Part shown: positions 10,841 to 21,121 of the stretch, piece after piece
Layout: each line of letters begins with the position of its first letter
Position numbering within the stretch: position 1 is the first letter of the stretch
Assembly: GCF_016545825.1 (NCBI RefSeq)
Contig: NC_052621.1
Coordinates: 1,326,199 to 1,390,198, forward strand
DNA: 64,000 bases
DNA from: Eucalyptus grandis
Lineage: Eukaryota; Streptophyta; Magnoliopsida; Myrtales; Myrtaceae
Reading direction: 5' to 3'
Position numbers and translations under genes: made by a program
Notes under the pieces: generated by a model
Database searches by the model: none
Seen by the model: only the letters and a program-made list of their open reading frames with translations
What the model was told of the DNA's origin: nothing

Positions 10841-12247
10841 TTAATCTCTGTCCAGATTGATCCCGTAGCAGTCGTCTTCATTAGTGTTTCCACTGTGATG
10901 TGACTGGGAGGATCCGTCTTGACTGTCTTGAGATTTAGAAGATCCACATTGTGATTCTTCTGCTTCTGAGAGCATTGTCCTGAGGATGTTGCAGTAATCC
11001 TCTCTGTTTTGGACTGCTACAAGTGCTGCACTTGCCATGGATTTTTCCTGTAAGAACGATGTATTTGATGGGGATGCGATTATTTGGGTTTTTCGGCTTT
11101 TTAGCCATGTTTTAACCGCAGCCGGATCCTTGATCAAAAAATCTGAATCCATCCCACCATTTTGTTTTGTATTTTCGGACAAGTACCGGTACACTGGTTT
11201 ATTGGATGTATTGTATTCAAATTCCCATGCTGTTACCCAAAAGATTCTGAATATTATGAAGAAATGCAGAAGGCATGGGAACCTTATAGCATGAGGTGTT
11301 GGTATGAATTGTTCACTGAAAACCTTGTATCCTTGTTTGACTATGGGGTGTAATATTATGTCTAAAGGACCAAAGAGATCCCACCAGGAGTCAAACCAGT
11401 TTGGTAAGCTTTGTCTTGGGAAATTGTCTTTGAAGAATAATAACCAGGAGTGTTGGAAATTTGTATTATGTCTGAAAAAGACGTTCCACCAAGCTTGTTG
11501 GTAGTCCCAGTATGCATATGAGGAGGAGTATGGCAGGCTTTGGGTAAGTCTGGTTTGGAATTTTCTGGGTGTATGGGGTGAGGCTCCCCATTGTGAGGGG
11601 TGTATGACTTTACTGATGGATATAGTGGAATAAAGGATATTTTATGTATTGTTTTTATCAGCAAAGTGAGTGAACCTTGCCGATTCTGTTTCCACTAAAA
11701 TTTGCTCATAATAAGCAAGGGTTTTGTTTGTATTGTGGGGTTTGAAAAGCCAATTTTTTGGAAATATGTTTTTTGCAAATTTGATTGGATCTTCATCGAA
11801 GAATCCGTCTTCCACAGTCAATATTTTTTGAAAAGATGTTTTGGGGAAAAATTTTGATCTTTGAGAAAGAGGGGTTGCCTGAGGCCTAATAACCACCTCA
11901 CTCGAAATTCTTTTGTATTCCGCTTGTTTTTGTGTAGCAAGCGGGGAAGGATTGTTACTTACCTCTATGGCACTGGATGGCTCTTTCTTTACGTTCTGTA
12001 AAGACTGGGCAAGTAACAATATTGTTTCTTTTGGTAGTATGTTGGCTAACTGATTAAGGGCTAGCATGGGTTCAGATGATATGGGTTCTGTTGTCAAAGG
12101 TGTTTGCTGTAAGAATGTTTGGTTGTTTTCTGCCATTTGGAGCCATGTCTTGACGGATGTTAAGCCTTTTGGCTTTGGTGGTGTATTGGAGGGTTCGGCA
12201 GTGGCTTTGCCTTTGCCTTTATCTTTGTCTTTTTTGGATCTTGGCAT
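10841..12247 (-). pseudogene. pararetrovirus ORF2 remnant, frameshifted
   Basis: It starts at the ATG at 12247 with a Lys-rich MPRSKKDKDKGKGK stretch, runs open to about 11642, then needs frame changes to continue through 11640-11200 and the open stretch 11194-10841, which has a Ser/Gln-rich acidic C-terminus. Total about 460 codons. Its N-terminus overlaps the end of the RNase H frame, as in two-ORF florendoviruses. The function of this viral ORF is not established, to my knowledge. Confidence 0.65.
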
Positions 12248-12416
12248 GATTGTATCCCCTGTAAAAATTCTCTTGTGAGAAAATCAGGTAATGAATTTGA
12301 AGAACCATTTATAAATTCAATGTCAAAATCGAATACTTGAAAGTATGGCTTGCCATCCGGCAAAAATTTGTTTTGATGCAATGTTTAAAACGTCTTTTTG
12401 TAAAACGTCTTTGGCT
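12160..12416 (-). pseudogene. pararetrovirus ORF1 C-terminus (RNase H end)
   Basis: The - strand reads FDFDIEFINGSSNS and then LPDFLTREF, the C-terminal signature of Caulimoviridae reverse transcriptase-RNase H polyproteins. One extra base near 12340 relative to the inverted copy at 9593-9716 breaks the frame upstream of it. The rest of ORF1 is missing because the insert begins here, next to a (TA)n tract. Confidence 0.8.
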
Positions 12417-12422
12417 GATTTG

Positions 12423-12426
<4 letters not shown>

Positions 12427-12462
<36 letters not shown>
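12427..12462. repeat. (TA)n microsatellite at the right border of the pararetrovirus
   Basis: About 18 TA units are followed by more AT-rich sequence. Together with 9576-9591 it brackets the viral insert. Confidence 0.95.
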
Positions 12463-12465
<3 letters not shown>

Positions 12466-12719
12466 GTATATATAATATTATTTATAATTTTTTTATATAG
12501 AGAAAACCTTAAAATAAACGGCGTCGACAACATTAAACAGCTCTTTAGTGAGGAGTTCAAATAATTTTACATTGTTCTTTAATAACTTAGATTTTTAATG
12601 TCTTTTACGGTGTCAATAGTCATAATTTACGAAGGAAAAAAATGTTTTTGTAAGGAGTCTTCACAGCGTCCAAAAAGGTATAAACAACTCCTTATGGCAT
12701 CCTCTTCTAGTATTCGTTC

Positions 12720-12920
12720 TCTCTTTTTTTCTTTTTTTGACCCCGGAACTACCGTACAACCGGCAATCGGCGGTGTAAACCAGGGGAGAGCACTAGCGTG
12801 GGGGCCCACCTCCCATGGCACTCCACTTTAGTTGCGCAATGGGGGCACGGAGTTTCGAACCCCTCCCCTCCCGGATGAGGGGCAAGGCGCGAACCAACGC
12901 GTCCACCGCGGGGTGGGTTC
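12720..12920 (-). mobile_element. likely tRNA-derived SINE
   Basis: On the - strand a B-box-like GGTTCGAAACTCC (12861-12849) follows an A-box-like GGTGGACGCGTTGG stretch (about 12909-12893), in pol III spacing. The body is GC-rich and ends in an A-rich tail, seen as the T-runs at 12722-12738. GTTCTCT-like sequence at both ends may be a target duplication. It lies inside the hAT-like element. Confidence 0.55.
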
Positions 12921-13485
12921 TGTTCTCTTTTGTTATATTTGTCTTCTTAGTCTTCAATTTTCCAAAATCAAAGGAAACAACTTCTCCGCTCGCCTCGGTC
13001 GCTTTGGGTCACTCGCACGCTCGCCACTCGATGCTCGCTTGGCTTGTTACTCTTCGCTCGACATTCGATGCTCATTCTATTCGACGCTCATCCCACTTGA
13101 TTCTCACCGCTTGCCTTTCTTAGCTGACCTCTCTCATCATTGAACTTATTAGGTCAATGCGGTCCTCAATTGTCCTTTCAAGGAGTACAAAAAATGAAAT
13201 TAAAAATTATTGGTTAGTCTTAGGTTGACCTTGAAACCGGATCGAACCTATTGGGTCATCCGGCCCTCAATCACTTTTTGAAGGAGTACAAAAAATGAAA
13301 TAAAAAATTATTAATTGGTCCTAGGTTGACCTTGGAATCGGACCAAACCCATCGGGTCAGTCCAGTTCTCTGTCCCAAGCTCAATAGGGTCGGTTCTCGA
13401 TTCCAAAAATTAAGGACCAGTACTGTTCGGGTTGGTCCTAGGATTAGGGGATGGACCGACCCAACCTAGACCATGTTCACCCCTA

Positions 13486-14790
13486 ATGGATGGATCTGCA
13501 ATCCTCCTTATTAGTGTAGGATAGAGAACTCAAGAATCATCGGCTTCTCAGTTGCTAGAGACCAAACAAGTACTTGATGCTTATCAATTGTAAGAAGAAA
13601 AAGGAGAATCTTTGGTTGCGGTGGCAGACTGAATCTGATATTGTAAACTACTACAATCCCACACTCAATATTAGTGAACGATATCATAATTTGCTATATG
13701 GCTCATTCAATAGCACACTGAAACAAGGTCTGAACATCATCAATAGAATTATGAAACACTAAGACTACTCCCGCAAACAATAACAAGCACCGCCGCATAT
13801 CCAACGCTGCAAAGTAACCAGGCAAGCTCACCCAGATGTACCCGAAACCTTACATGGCACCGTGTTACTGCAACTCTCTGAGATACAAAGTTCGAGATTA
13901 ATTGATCTAACCGGCCACATGAGCAAAGATAATCCATTTATTGGGTAATACATGTTTTTTTTCTGTGTTTTTTGATGTAATATTCTTTGAGAACTGAATA
14001 GGAATTTTGAAACTTGGGGATGAGAGAGAGAGAGAGAGAGAACACTAAACTATCTTATCGCGACACCACGGAGATGTAAGTAATCAACAGTTAGACTCAT
14101 TAACACTACACTAGCGCTAAATCAAACTTGGGCATACCCTAACAACAGACACGAAATCAGTCGAACCTTAAATATTGAGCAGATACACCCATGCAAGTCT
14201 AAAACTTGGCCAAGCCCATCCAGCACAACAGGCAACAATGGAGTCCTCCCATCCGGCTAATAGTGTTGCCAATTAAGGCAAATGTTCCAGTTTATCTGTG
14301 TAATATTAATTACCATACTGGAAAATAATATCATGAATCTTAATTCATTGTTTTCATGCCTCAACTTTAAGTAGTCTACTCTCAATTTTGTCCCGGTATG
14401 GTTCATGCTGGACATAAATAATTACAATCCAAACCGAATGTCGTAAACTCACGAAAAGCAACCTATGGAATAAAAACTCGATTTCTTGCGAATTCCCTTT
14501 TATAAATTGAAGCAGACCACGAAAATGCATTATTTCTTAGAAATAGGCCTAGAAAGCTTATTGACAATCCTTGGCACCCGTATATCTCGATGGAACCTCA
14601 GCTCTAATAGCTCTGTATATGTGGTCACTTCTTGATATATGAAGACCAGAAATTGAGAGCAACGGTATTGATGCCTGAAGAAGACACAATTCAGATTAAT
14701 CCTAATCAACTACTGAATTAGATTTGTGCGGATTATGACTAAACCAGCTTGCTGATGGAACACCTGTGAGGCCCCAAAGAAAGGCCTCGC
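13486..14790. repeat. SOT 3'-flanking block, copy 1
   Basis: This continues the 3' flank of pseudogene 1 after the hAT-like insertion. It aligns along most of its length with 22141-22904, 31150-32400 and 54460-55710. It includes a GA microsatellite at about 14023-14040. No gene is recognisable; short frames on the - strand (13749-13937, and around 14230-14420) recur between copies but match nothing I know. Confidence 0.8.
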
Positions 14791-15310
14791 AGATTATTGC
14801 AATGCACGAATCATGTGTTTCGTGCAGTCGACATCACCTGAGGGGCCAACACGAGTTCTACCTAGCATCTTATTAAAAATTGATGAAGGCGCATGTGTTT
14901 TGAGGGCATGCGACGCCTTGATCTTTATGATTTGGAAGAGCATTTTGAGACCTTTTACCGAGGGATAACGGGTTTTCAGCCCTCTTGTGATCCCATGGTG
15001 GGTATTGGAAGGAAAGCTTGGAGAGGCCACCCAAGGGGGTATTCCTCGAGTATGAGGACTTGAAGGGAGATGTTGTAGGACACCTGAAGAAGGTGGGCCG
15101 AGCTTGTTGTGTTTCCCCTCTCCCGGCGGGAAGAAGGAGGTGTCAACGAAGAGATAGCCAAAATGTGTAGCTTGAAGAACTTGAAGGGCATGCAGGCCAA
15201 CGAGAATGCAAATTACTCCCGATGATTTTCAAAAATGAGAACAGAAGCTTGTTCAAGAAAAGTGAGGTGCATGACTGGGTTAACCATCTCGCTCCTTCCT
15301 GCTGGGATTA
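14790..15310 (+). pseudogene. sulfotransferase relic 2, central to 3' part
   Basis: Shifted and stop-containing frames still show the EFYLAS-like start, a LEEHFE-like stretch at about 14933-14955, a GYWKESLERP-like stretch at 15003-15035, EYEDLKGDVVGHLKKV at about 15045-15095, then the [10 protein letters not shown] region. Stops and indels are frequent. It resembles the relics at 32794-33013 plus 38825-39092, which carry a retroelement exactly where this one is uninterrupted (the GATGTTGTAGG at 15069-15079), so it records the empty site. Confidence 0.85.
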
Positions 15311-15765
15311 TAATGACAATCCAAAAAATATTGGATTAGCGCAACATAACAAAACATTCTCCCTTATTGTGGGAAAAAATTTTCAAAAAGTTTTAAACCA
15401 ATTGTACTTTTATCAATTTAGTCGTAAACCTTTTAATGTTGCTAGTCCTAAACATTTTCATATGTCGTCAATTGAGTCCATTCGATTAATTTTTGTCAAA
15501 TTTTATTAACATAGATACTGGTCATCTTACATGGCAAGGCATGTGCTAACATGGGCAACTTTAATAACATTTAAAAAAATTAATTTTTATTTAATTTTTT
15601 TATGATTTTTATCTTTTATCTTTTTCTTTCTTTCTTTTTTCTTTCTTCTTCTTTTTACCAATGACCGGTTGGCCTTTTCTAAGCGAAGGTCATCGTCACC
15701 CACCATAGGTGAGACCCAACTAGGTGAGGGCGAGCTTGGCAAAGGCAACGCTTGGCAAAGCTGCC

Positions 15766-15893
15766 CTGGCCTAGGTGAGGTGGGTGCTTGGGGTAACCAT
15801 CTTTCTCCTTCTTCCACGGTGGAATGCCTCAACTCAATAGCATCGTCCAAGAAAAGATGAGCCCTTTTGGGTTGGATTTCAAAACATGCTCAA
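15766..15893 (+). pseudogene. sulfotransferase relic 2, C-terminal end
   Basis: It reads GEVGAWGNHLSPSSTVECLN, then after a frame change an SPFGL-like end (ALLGWISKHA in the shifted frame), which is the PAPS-binding GxxGxW region and C-terminus of the family. It is probably the end of relic 2, split from it by about 450 bp of AT-rich and T-rich sequence (15311-15765) in which I recognise nothing. Confidence 0.75.
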
Positions 15894-16100
15894 CATTTTA
15901 GTTGCTTTCGACCTCTTCCTTCTCTAAGTATAAACAGAAATGAAGGAAAGCAAAATCGAATGGCTTTCGCAGTCAGCTTCTCTCGTCTTGCTTCTCCTCG
16001 TTACTTGGGTGGTGCAGAGAAAGAAAAAGAACAAATCCCAATTGAACTAAAGAAACCTCGACTCTCTCTGAGCTAAAGACCAAACGAGTAGGGAAGAGAG

Positions 16101-16340
16101 GCTGATCAGTTGGAAGGCGTGATTCAAGAAATAGCTGAAACGTGTAGCTTGAGGAAGTTGAAGGATCCGGAGGTGAACAAATCTGGCAAATTCATGCCGA
16201 GCTTTGAGAACAGAAGCTACTTTAGGAAAGGAGAGTTGGGTGACTGGGTTAACTATCTCAGTCCTCCAACGGCGGCGCGTCTACATAGCATCATAAAAGA
16301 GAAGATGAGTCCATCTGGGTTGGAGTTCAAAACGTGCTAG
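16101..16340 (+). pseudogene. sulfotransferase relic 3, C-terminal fragment
   Basis: About 76 codons stay open to the stop at 16338-16340: VIQEIAETCSLRKLKD, then FRKGELGDWVNYLSPP, then EKMSPSGLEFKTC. The 3'-phosphate-binding RKGxxGDW motif is intact, but everything upstream, including the PAPS loop and catalytic histidine, is missing, so it cannot be an enzyme. It is more diverged from the intact genes than they are from each other, so it is probably an older duplicate. Confidence 0.85.
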
Positions 16341-18983
16341 TCGTCCTTCCCGTATTAATTTTCCAGTTCAGTTGGTTTTTGGTACCTTGAATATTAATAG
16401 TATTTTGCTTATGACTTTGGACTCAATCTTTCTTTATCTTCGATCTCCATGCAAGTACTATAGTGTGGTAAAGATTCAATGAGTAATTGCACCGAGAGAT
16501 CTCGATTTTTCTGTTGCTGAAAGAGTAAACAAGTATCTAAATAGTAAATGAGATGCGAACAAGATAGAAGGTAAGCATTCTTTGTCTTTCTCTCTTGCAC
16601 TGATTCTCAAAAGATCAGTTTACTCCAACATCTACGTTACAAGGGACGAGTTATTCTGGTGCATGATAGCTTAGAACCTCCAGCATTAGGTAATTTGTGA
16701 CTTCAAAGCACCCAAAAGACAGAAAAAATCATTATGATCCAACTTATCTGTCCTCTATTTGAAACTCTCTCCCTCAAACATCAAAATCGACAGCCAACCA
16801 TCTGGCATCTGCTCTCCCGTGCGCTCATCCAGAAAATAGATAACTGAGAAAAAAATCAGAAAGACTTTATCGGTCATGATGGTAGCCTATATCCGCTAGT
16901 GCAAACTACTACAGTTTTACGCTTGATATAAGCATTCGAGGGCGCATTCTCTTTTCTCGTTCATTTAGCGGCACACGTTCAACAATTCTAAATATCATCC
17001 ATAGAGATATGAAACACTTTTACCATTGCTTTTAACAAAAAGATCCGTTACACAATAACTAGCACCGGCAGCGACAAAACCAATCAAGCCTATTCCAATT
17101 TACGGGAAACCTTATATGGCAAACCCTGTTCCTGTGTCCACAAACCCTTGAGCTACAAAGATATCATTTGATCTAACCAACAGCAGCAGGAGCAAAAGAT
17201 AATCCCCTTTTTGGTAATCCATGTCAACTATTTATTCTAACATGATTCATCAAGGACTGGAATATAAATTTTGAAATTTGTGGATCAGAAAGGGAGATTT
17301 AGTCACTAAATTGCATACGGAGGGATTGGTATGAATAATTAAAGAACCAAAAAACAAGTGGAAGTTCAATTTAATAAGCACAAACTGGAGCATTCTCCTG
17401 ACCTCCAACAGAAACTAAAATGAACTTTAAAAGTTTAAGCAAATGTGACCATCAAACGGGTCTAGAATCTTGTTCTAGCACTCCCAACAGAACGGGCAAC
17501 ATCAAAGTGGTCCCATCCAGCTTACTAACTTGCTAATTAAGGCAAACAATCCAGTGCTACCATAGATTAAGAAACGATTCGGTCCTAACATAGATTAACA
17601 ATACTTCTACTTTTGGATCCAATGTATGGCTATGGTCGCTTTTTGATATGGACCCACCCATGGAAGGTGACCACGTTTTATGCACTTCTACTCGGGGTCT
17701 ACAACAAGGCTTTAATGCGCCAACTGTGCAGTCCCCTTGCAAAGACATGAAAGTGCAGTACCAGCTGGCTTTTAATCGTCCTGTCCTAGCCACTGGTTGG
17801 CTTTTTGACAGGTGATGGATCCCTATACCAGTCTTGGCGACATCGAGACCCATGCAAAGATCAGCTGAGCTGTGGCAATAACGCTCAAGGTCCATCCAAT
17901 TACAATGATATGTCTATGTGTTTTGATTTTGTTGCCTGATATTACTACAGAATCGAGAAAGAAGATATCATGAATGTCGAAGATATAAATTTGGAGCATA
18001 ATGCGGATTTTATTAGTTGGATTGATGCAAAAATCACTCAGTCAGCAAAGATTGTGTTAAAAAATCTTCTATGGAACAATGTCAAAGAAAAAATTGTTCC
18101 ATGAAGGCTGAAGTAAAATCTCTCAAGATACAACTGAAACAAAAAACAAGATGTGGTAAAGCTCAAGAAAGAAAAATTCCAGATTAAAAACGATGTTGGT
18201 TATGTCCTGAATGTTTATTATAAGTGCAATTTTAGTGATTTTAGCTCACATATGTGGAGAGCTGAAGGGGCAGATGTGCTAAGTTTGCGATGGACTGTGT
18301 CAGTAGACGTCGTTTATGTAAAGGCACGTATGAGTTGCAAGACGTGTTGTAATCGTGGACATGTTTGGCAGAAATGAAATTCCATGAGGACCATGATCAA
18401 TGGTCAGATTTTGCATCTGGCGTCTGCTCTTCCATAAGGACACATTTCGCACATGCACAAAGACGCGACACGTGTCACGCATGCACAAAGGCGGTGACTC
18501 ATGCCTCCGCGTGGCTGTGCATGCAGACCACCTTCACGTTGCGTGACCACAATACTCCTACTTGTGAAAAATAATGATTACTTGTAATAAAAAATGTGCT
18601 CAACCGAGTGTGATTCATTATATCACTTGATTTATAACGGAATAATTTGTTACCATTCCCATAAATATAGGTCATACTAATAGAATTATATAAATCTGAT
18701 ATTTGATTTTTCTTCTTGTATTTTTTCTATTTTACTATTTAATCACTTACTTCTGCAATATTAATAATGGAATTATGTGAGTTAAAATTAATTTTCTTTA
18801 TTAACTTACATATGATTGACTGGACTAATAAGTTATCAATCATTTCTTTCCCCTTATAAACGATATGTCAAATTCACTATCGGTTATTCAAATTTACCTT
18901 GCATGGAACAAATTTCTGTTTTGTGGCAAACCCGACGTTAGAAATGTGCACTACAATGTCAATTATCTGTTCGGTGCGCTCTT
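16341..18983. other. intergenic region, no gene recognised
   Basis: 16900-17560 is a diverged SOT 3'-flanking block. 17940-18380 has a lysine-rich broken frame on the + strand (18153-18377 stays open) that I cannot assign. The rest is AT-rich non-coding sequence. Confidence 0.55.
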
Positions 18984-18991
18984 TGACGTCA
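18984..18991. promoter_or_regulatory. TGACGTCA palindrome upstream of the type-A SOT
   Basis: A perfect bZIP (as-1/C-box type) core lies 189 bp before the ATG at 19180, with a TTTGAC W-box-like motif beside it. Plant SOTs are often induced by salicylate or stress through such sites, but use here is inference. Confidence 0.35.
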
Positions 18992-19073
18992 ACTAAGCCG
19001 ACAAGTGTTTGACTTATCAGCGTGTAATAAATGAATTGGGATTAATTGGGGGTTCGTGATCATCCTTCGCATG

Positions 19074-19130
19074 TATAAAGCAGTGACCAAAAGAAATTTG
19101 AAAAACTACCACTCAACTAGCTATAAAAAG
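19074..19130 (+). promoter_or_regulatory. TATA boxes of the type-A SOT
   Basis: TATAAAG (19074-19080) aligns with the TATA of the other SOT copies. A second, CTATAAAAAG, lies at 19121-19130. Either would give a short 5' leader before 19180. Confidence 0.55.
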
Positions 19131-19179
19131 ATTAGCGCTTCACATTCATCTGCTTGTATTGATTCTTGCTCAGACATCG

Positions 19180-20187
19180 ATGGCACGCCAGCAACTTCCT
19201 TCGCAGTCCGCCATCTTAGGTAGCGAAAAACATGAGCAGGAGGACATCGATGAACTAATTGCTTCACTTCCCCAAAGCAAAGGTGTGGTAAGTCGTTTCC
19301 AGTCCCTCTACCAAAATTTTTGGTGCCCGGACAACGTGCTTCCCAACGTGATCGCGTTTCAGCGGCACCATCAAGCCAAGTACAATGACATTGTCCTGGC
19401 CTCTGAGCCCAAAACAGGAACTACTTGGTTAAAGGCCCTAGTATTCTCTATCGTGAACCGCTCTCGCTTCGACATCTCCAACACACCGTTGCTCACTTCA
19501 AACCCCCATGACCTTGTCCTTTTCCTCGAGTTACAGCTGTATAGAAGCAACCCGAGGCCCAACCTTGACAGCCTAGCAGAACCGAGGCTCTTTGCTACAC
19601 ACGTCCCTTATCCATCCTTGCCGGAGTGCATCAAGCGGTCGGGCTGCTGGATCATATACATCTGCCGGAACCCATTGGACACTGTGGTTTCGGCTTGGCA
19701 CTTCTTCCTCGAGTTGGCGCGGTCGGAGGACCACCCGGCGTGGTCTTTGGAAGAGCATTTCGAGGCCTATTGCAAAGGAGAAATGCCGTTCGGGCCCTTT
19801 TGGGAGCACATGGTGGGTTTTTGGAAGGAGAGCTTGGAGAGGCCACACAATGTGTTGTTCCTCAAGTACGAGGACTTAAAGGAAGATATTGGAGGACAAC
19901 TGAAGAAGGTGGCCAAGTTTGTGGGGCTTCCCTTCACTGAGCAGGAAGAAGAGGAAGGTGTAATTGAAGAGATAGCCAAAATGTGTAGCTTGAAGACCCT
20001 CAAGGACCTAGAGGTCAACAAATCTGGCAAAGTACCTATGACAATCAAGTTCGAGAAGAGAAGCTTTTTTAGGAAAGGTGAGGTGGGTGATTGGGTCAAT
20101 CATCTCACTCCTTCCATGGCGGATCGCCTCAATAGTATCGTGCAAGAGAAAATCAGCCCCTTTGGCTTACAATTCAAAACACGTTGA
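19180..20187 (+). CDS. cytosolic sulfotransferase, type A, intact
   Basis: The 335-residue, intronless reading frame is of usual length for plant cytosolic sulfotransferases (Sulfotransfer_1 fold). These enzymes transfer the sulfuryl group from PAPS to a hydroxyl of small acceptors. Visible motifs are the PAPS 5'-phosphosulfate loop PKTGTTW (77-83), the catalytic histidine in ATHVPYPSLP (H141), the 3'-phosphate site CRNPLDTVVSAWHF with R163 and S171, and the GEVGDW region (R298, K299, G300). There is no signal peptide or membrane segment, so it is cytosolic. I chose the ATG at 19180 (MARQQLPSQS) because the homologue at 24517 starts at the same point; upstream in-frame codons are not ATG. The acceptor is unknown: flavonols, hydroxyjasmonate, brassinosteroids or others. 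It is the only intact type-A copy in the window. Confidence 0.93.
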   Translation: MARQQLPSQSAILGSEKHEQEDIDELIASLPQSKGVVSRFQSLYQNFWCPDNVLPNVIAFQRHHQAKYNDIVLASEPKTGTTWLKALVFSIVNRSRFDISNTPLLTSNPHDLVLFLELQLYRSNPRPNLDSLAEPRLFATHVPYPSLPECIKRSGCWIIYICRNPLDTVVSAWHFFLELARSEDHPAWSLEEHFEAYCKGEMPFGPFWEHMVGFWKESLERPHNVLFLKYEDLKEDIGGQLKKVAKFVGLPFTEQEEEEGVIEEIAKMCSLKTLKDLEVNKSGKVPMTIKFEKRSFFRKGEVGDWVNHLTPSMADRLNSIVQEKISPFGLQFKTR

Positions 20188-20459
20188 GGATTAATTACGA
20201 TCACTTTCTCTGTGTGTGCCATTAGAAATAAATGAAATTAATAAGGGGTGAATCTATATTCCTCCTTAATGGTGTTGTATAGAGAACTTAAGAATCCTTG
20301 ACTTCCATGTCGTGAGAGAAGAAACAAGTATTTAATAATGCTGGTCAGGTGTGGAGGAAAGGGAAAGAAAAAAAGGAACTATTTGTAGCACTAATAGACT
20401 ACATCTGATACTGTAAATATTACTCTCATCTCCATCGGGAAATCAAATGGACATTAAAG

Positions 20460-21096
20460 AGTGAGCAACCTACTACCCATTTCATTGTAGTAAGTTACGA
20501 ACAATTTGAGGTATTTACTAACACCAAATTAAAACTATAAATTATCCAACTTTTAAGAAATTTTCCAGTGGAAGTTGAACCTTACCATTGAAGTCAGTAA
20601 GGCACTCTTAGTGACTCGACATACTAGTGTAGCCTTGCCCTTTGGCTGGTAACTTACTAACCAAGTAAGGAGATAACCCAATCTCACGACTTTCCCGAAA
20701 CTCGATACGCCTGTTCCTTACCCATGCTTGCTGAATCCATCAAGCGATCGAATTGCCACTTTTAGACTCCAGAAAGGAAAAAGGAGGAAGAAGAAGAAGT
20801 AGAAGACAACTCAAATCAAACCCAATAAACTACTCAATTAAATGTTTGGCACTGACTCAACCAGCATGCTAACAAAGCACACGGTGGTCCCTCAAAGAAA
20901 CGTGAATCCTATTGAGATTAATGAAGGGGTATGCACAAGAAGTCAACAGACAGCTTGCATGAAGGAGGTCCATTTAGGACCCACTTCATTTTAATCATAA
21001 ATCGTATGTATCTCATGTGGGCTCATAAATTGTTTTTCTCATGTGATTGGGGGTATGCAACGACTATAAAGCAGTGAAAAAGGAATTGAAAATCGT
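20460..21096 (+). promoter_or_regulatory. upstream block and promoter of the type-B SOT at 21122
   Basis: It aligns with 330-907 plus 3774-3860 and, in its proximal half, with 29785-30102 and 53105-53413. The TATA box CTATAAA is at 21064-21070. A six-codon upstream frame (ATG at 21097, stop 21112-21114, MSVSH) ends 7 bp before the main ATG and is conserved in the two other type-B copies with this promoter. The expected transcription start is close to that ATG, so it may not be in the mRNA. Confidence 0.65.
20694..20772 (+). pseudogene. sulfotransferase coding fragment inside the upstream block
   Basis: This is the same relic as at 556-636 (the region around the catalytic histidine, now frame-broken), about 350 bp before the intact SOT at 21122. 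It shows that the type-B promoter block is partly made of old SOT coding DNA. Confidence 0.65.
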
Positions 21097-21121
21097 ATGA
21101 GTGTTTCGCATTGAAAACGCC

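Larger units (their letters stand above)
9593..12426 (-). mobile_element. endogenous pararetrovirus fragment, florendovirus-like (Caulimoviridae)
   Basis: On the - strand the order is: end of an RNase H domain (12416-12160), a second ORF overlapping it (12247-10841), a non-coding region with TATA box and Met-tRNA primer site, then the start of the next ORF1 (9899-9718). This is the order across the origin of a circular genome. The sequence then switches to the + strand, where another copy of the RNase H end lies inverted (9593-9716). Reverse transcriptase, movement-protein and coat-protein regions are absent. Two ORFs with a short overlap, plus (TA)n at both borders, fit endogenous florendoviruses. 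It is an old, broken, non-functional copy. Confidence 0.78.
5938..13485. mobile_element. hAT-like element enlarged by nested insertions
   Basis: The ends are inverted: TAGGGGTGAGCATTGGTC on the left against TAGGGGTGAACATGGTC read from the right. The flanks are 8-bp direct repeats, ATTGATGG (5930-5937) and ATGGATGG (13486-13493), with one mismatch. The empty site is visible at 22141-22160. Eight-bp duplications and (T)AGGGGTG termini are typical of hAT elements. Its own sequence is only about 5938-6087, 9542-9592 and 12463-13485, with no transposase, so it was probably a small non-autonomous element. Repeated GGTTGACCTTG and GGTCC motifs near both ends look like subterminal repeats. Confidence 0.78.

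Noticed and set aside
12841..12920. Possible tRNA gene on the - strand
   Set aside because: A-box-like and B-box motifs are present but no cloverleaf with acceptor and anticodon stems forms; a SINE with an A-rich tail fits better.
13749..13937. Small - strand frame repeated downstream of several SOTs
   Set aside because: Conservation is explained by duplication of the whole 3'-flanking block; it shows no known domain and the diverged copy near 17050-17180 breaks it.
19159..19179. N-terminal extension of the type-A SOT (seven codons from a TTG)
   Set aside because: There is no ATG in the extension; the first in-frame ATG at 19180 aligns with the start of the sister copy at 24517.
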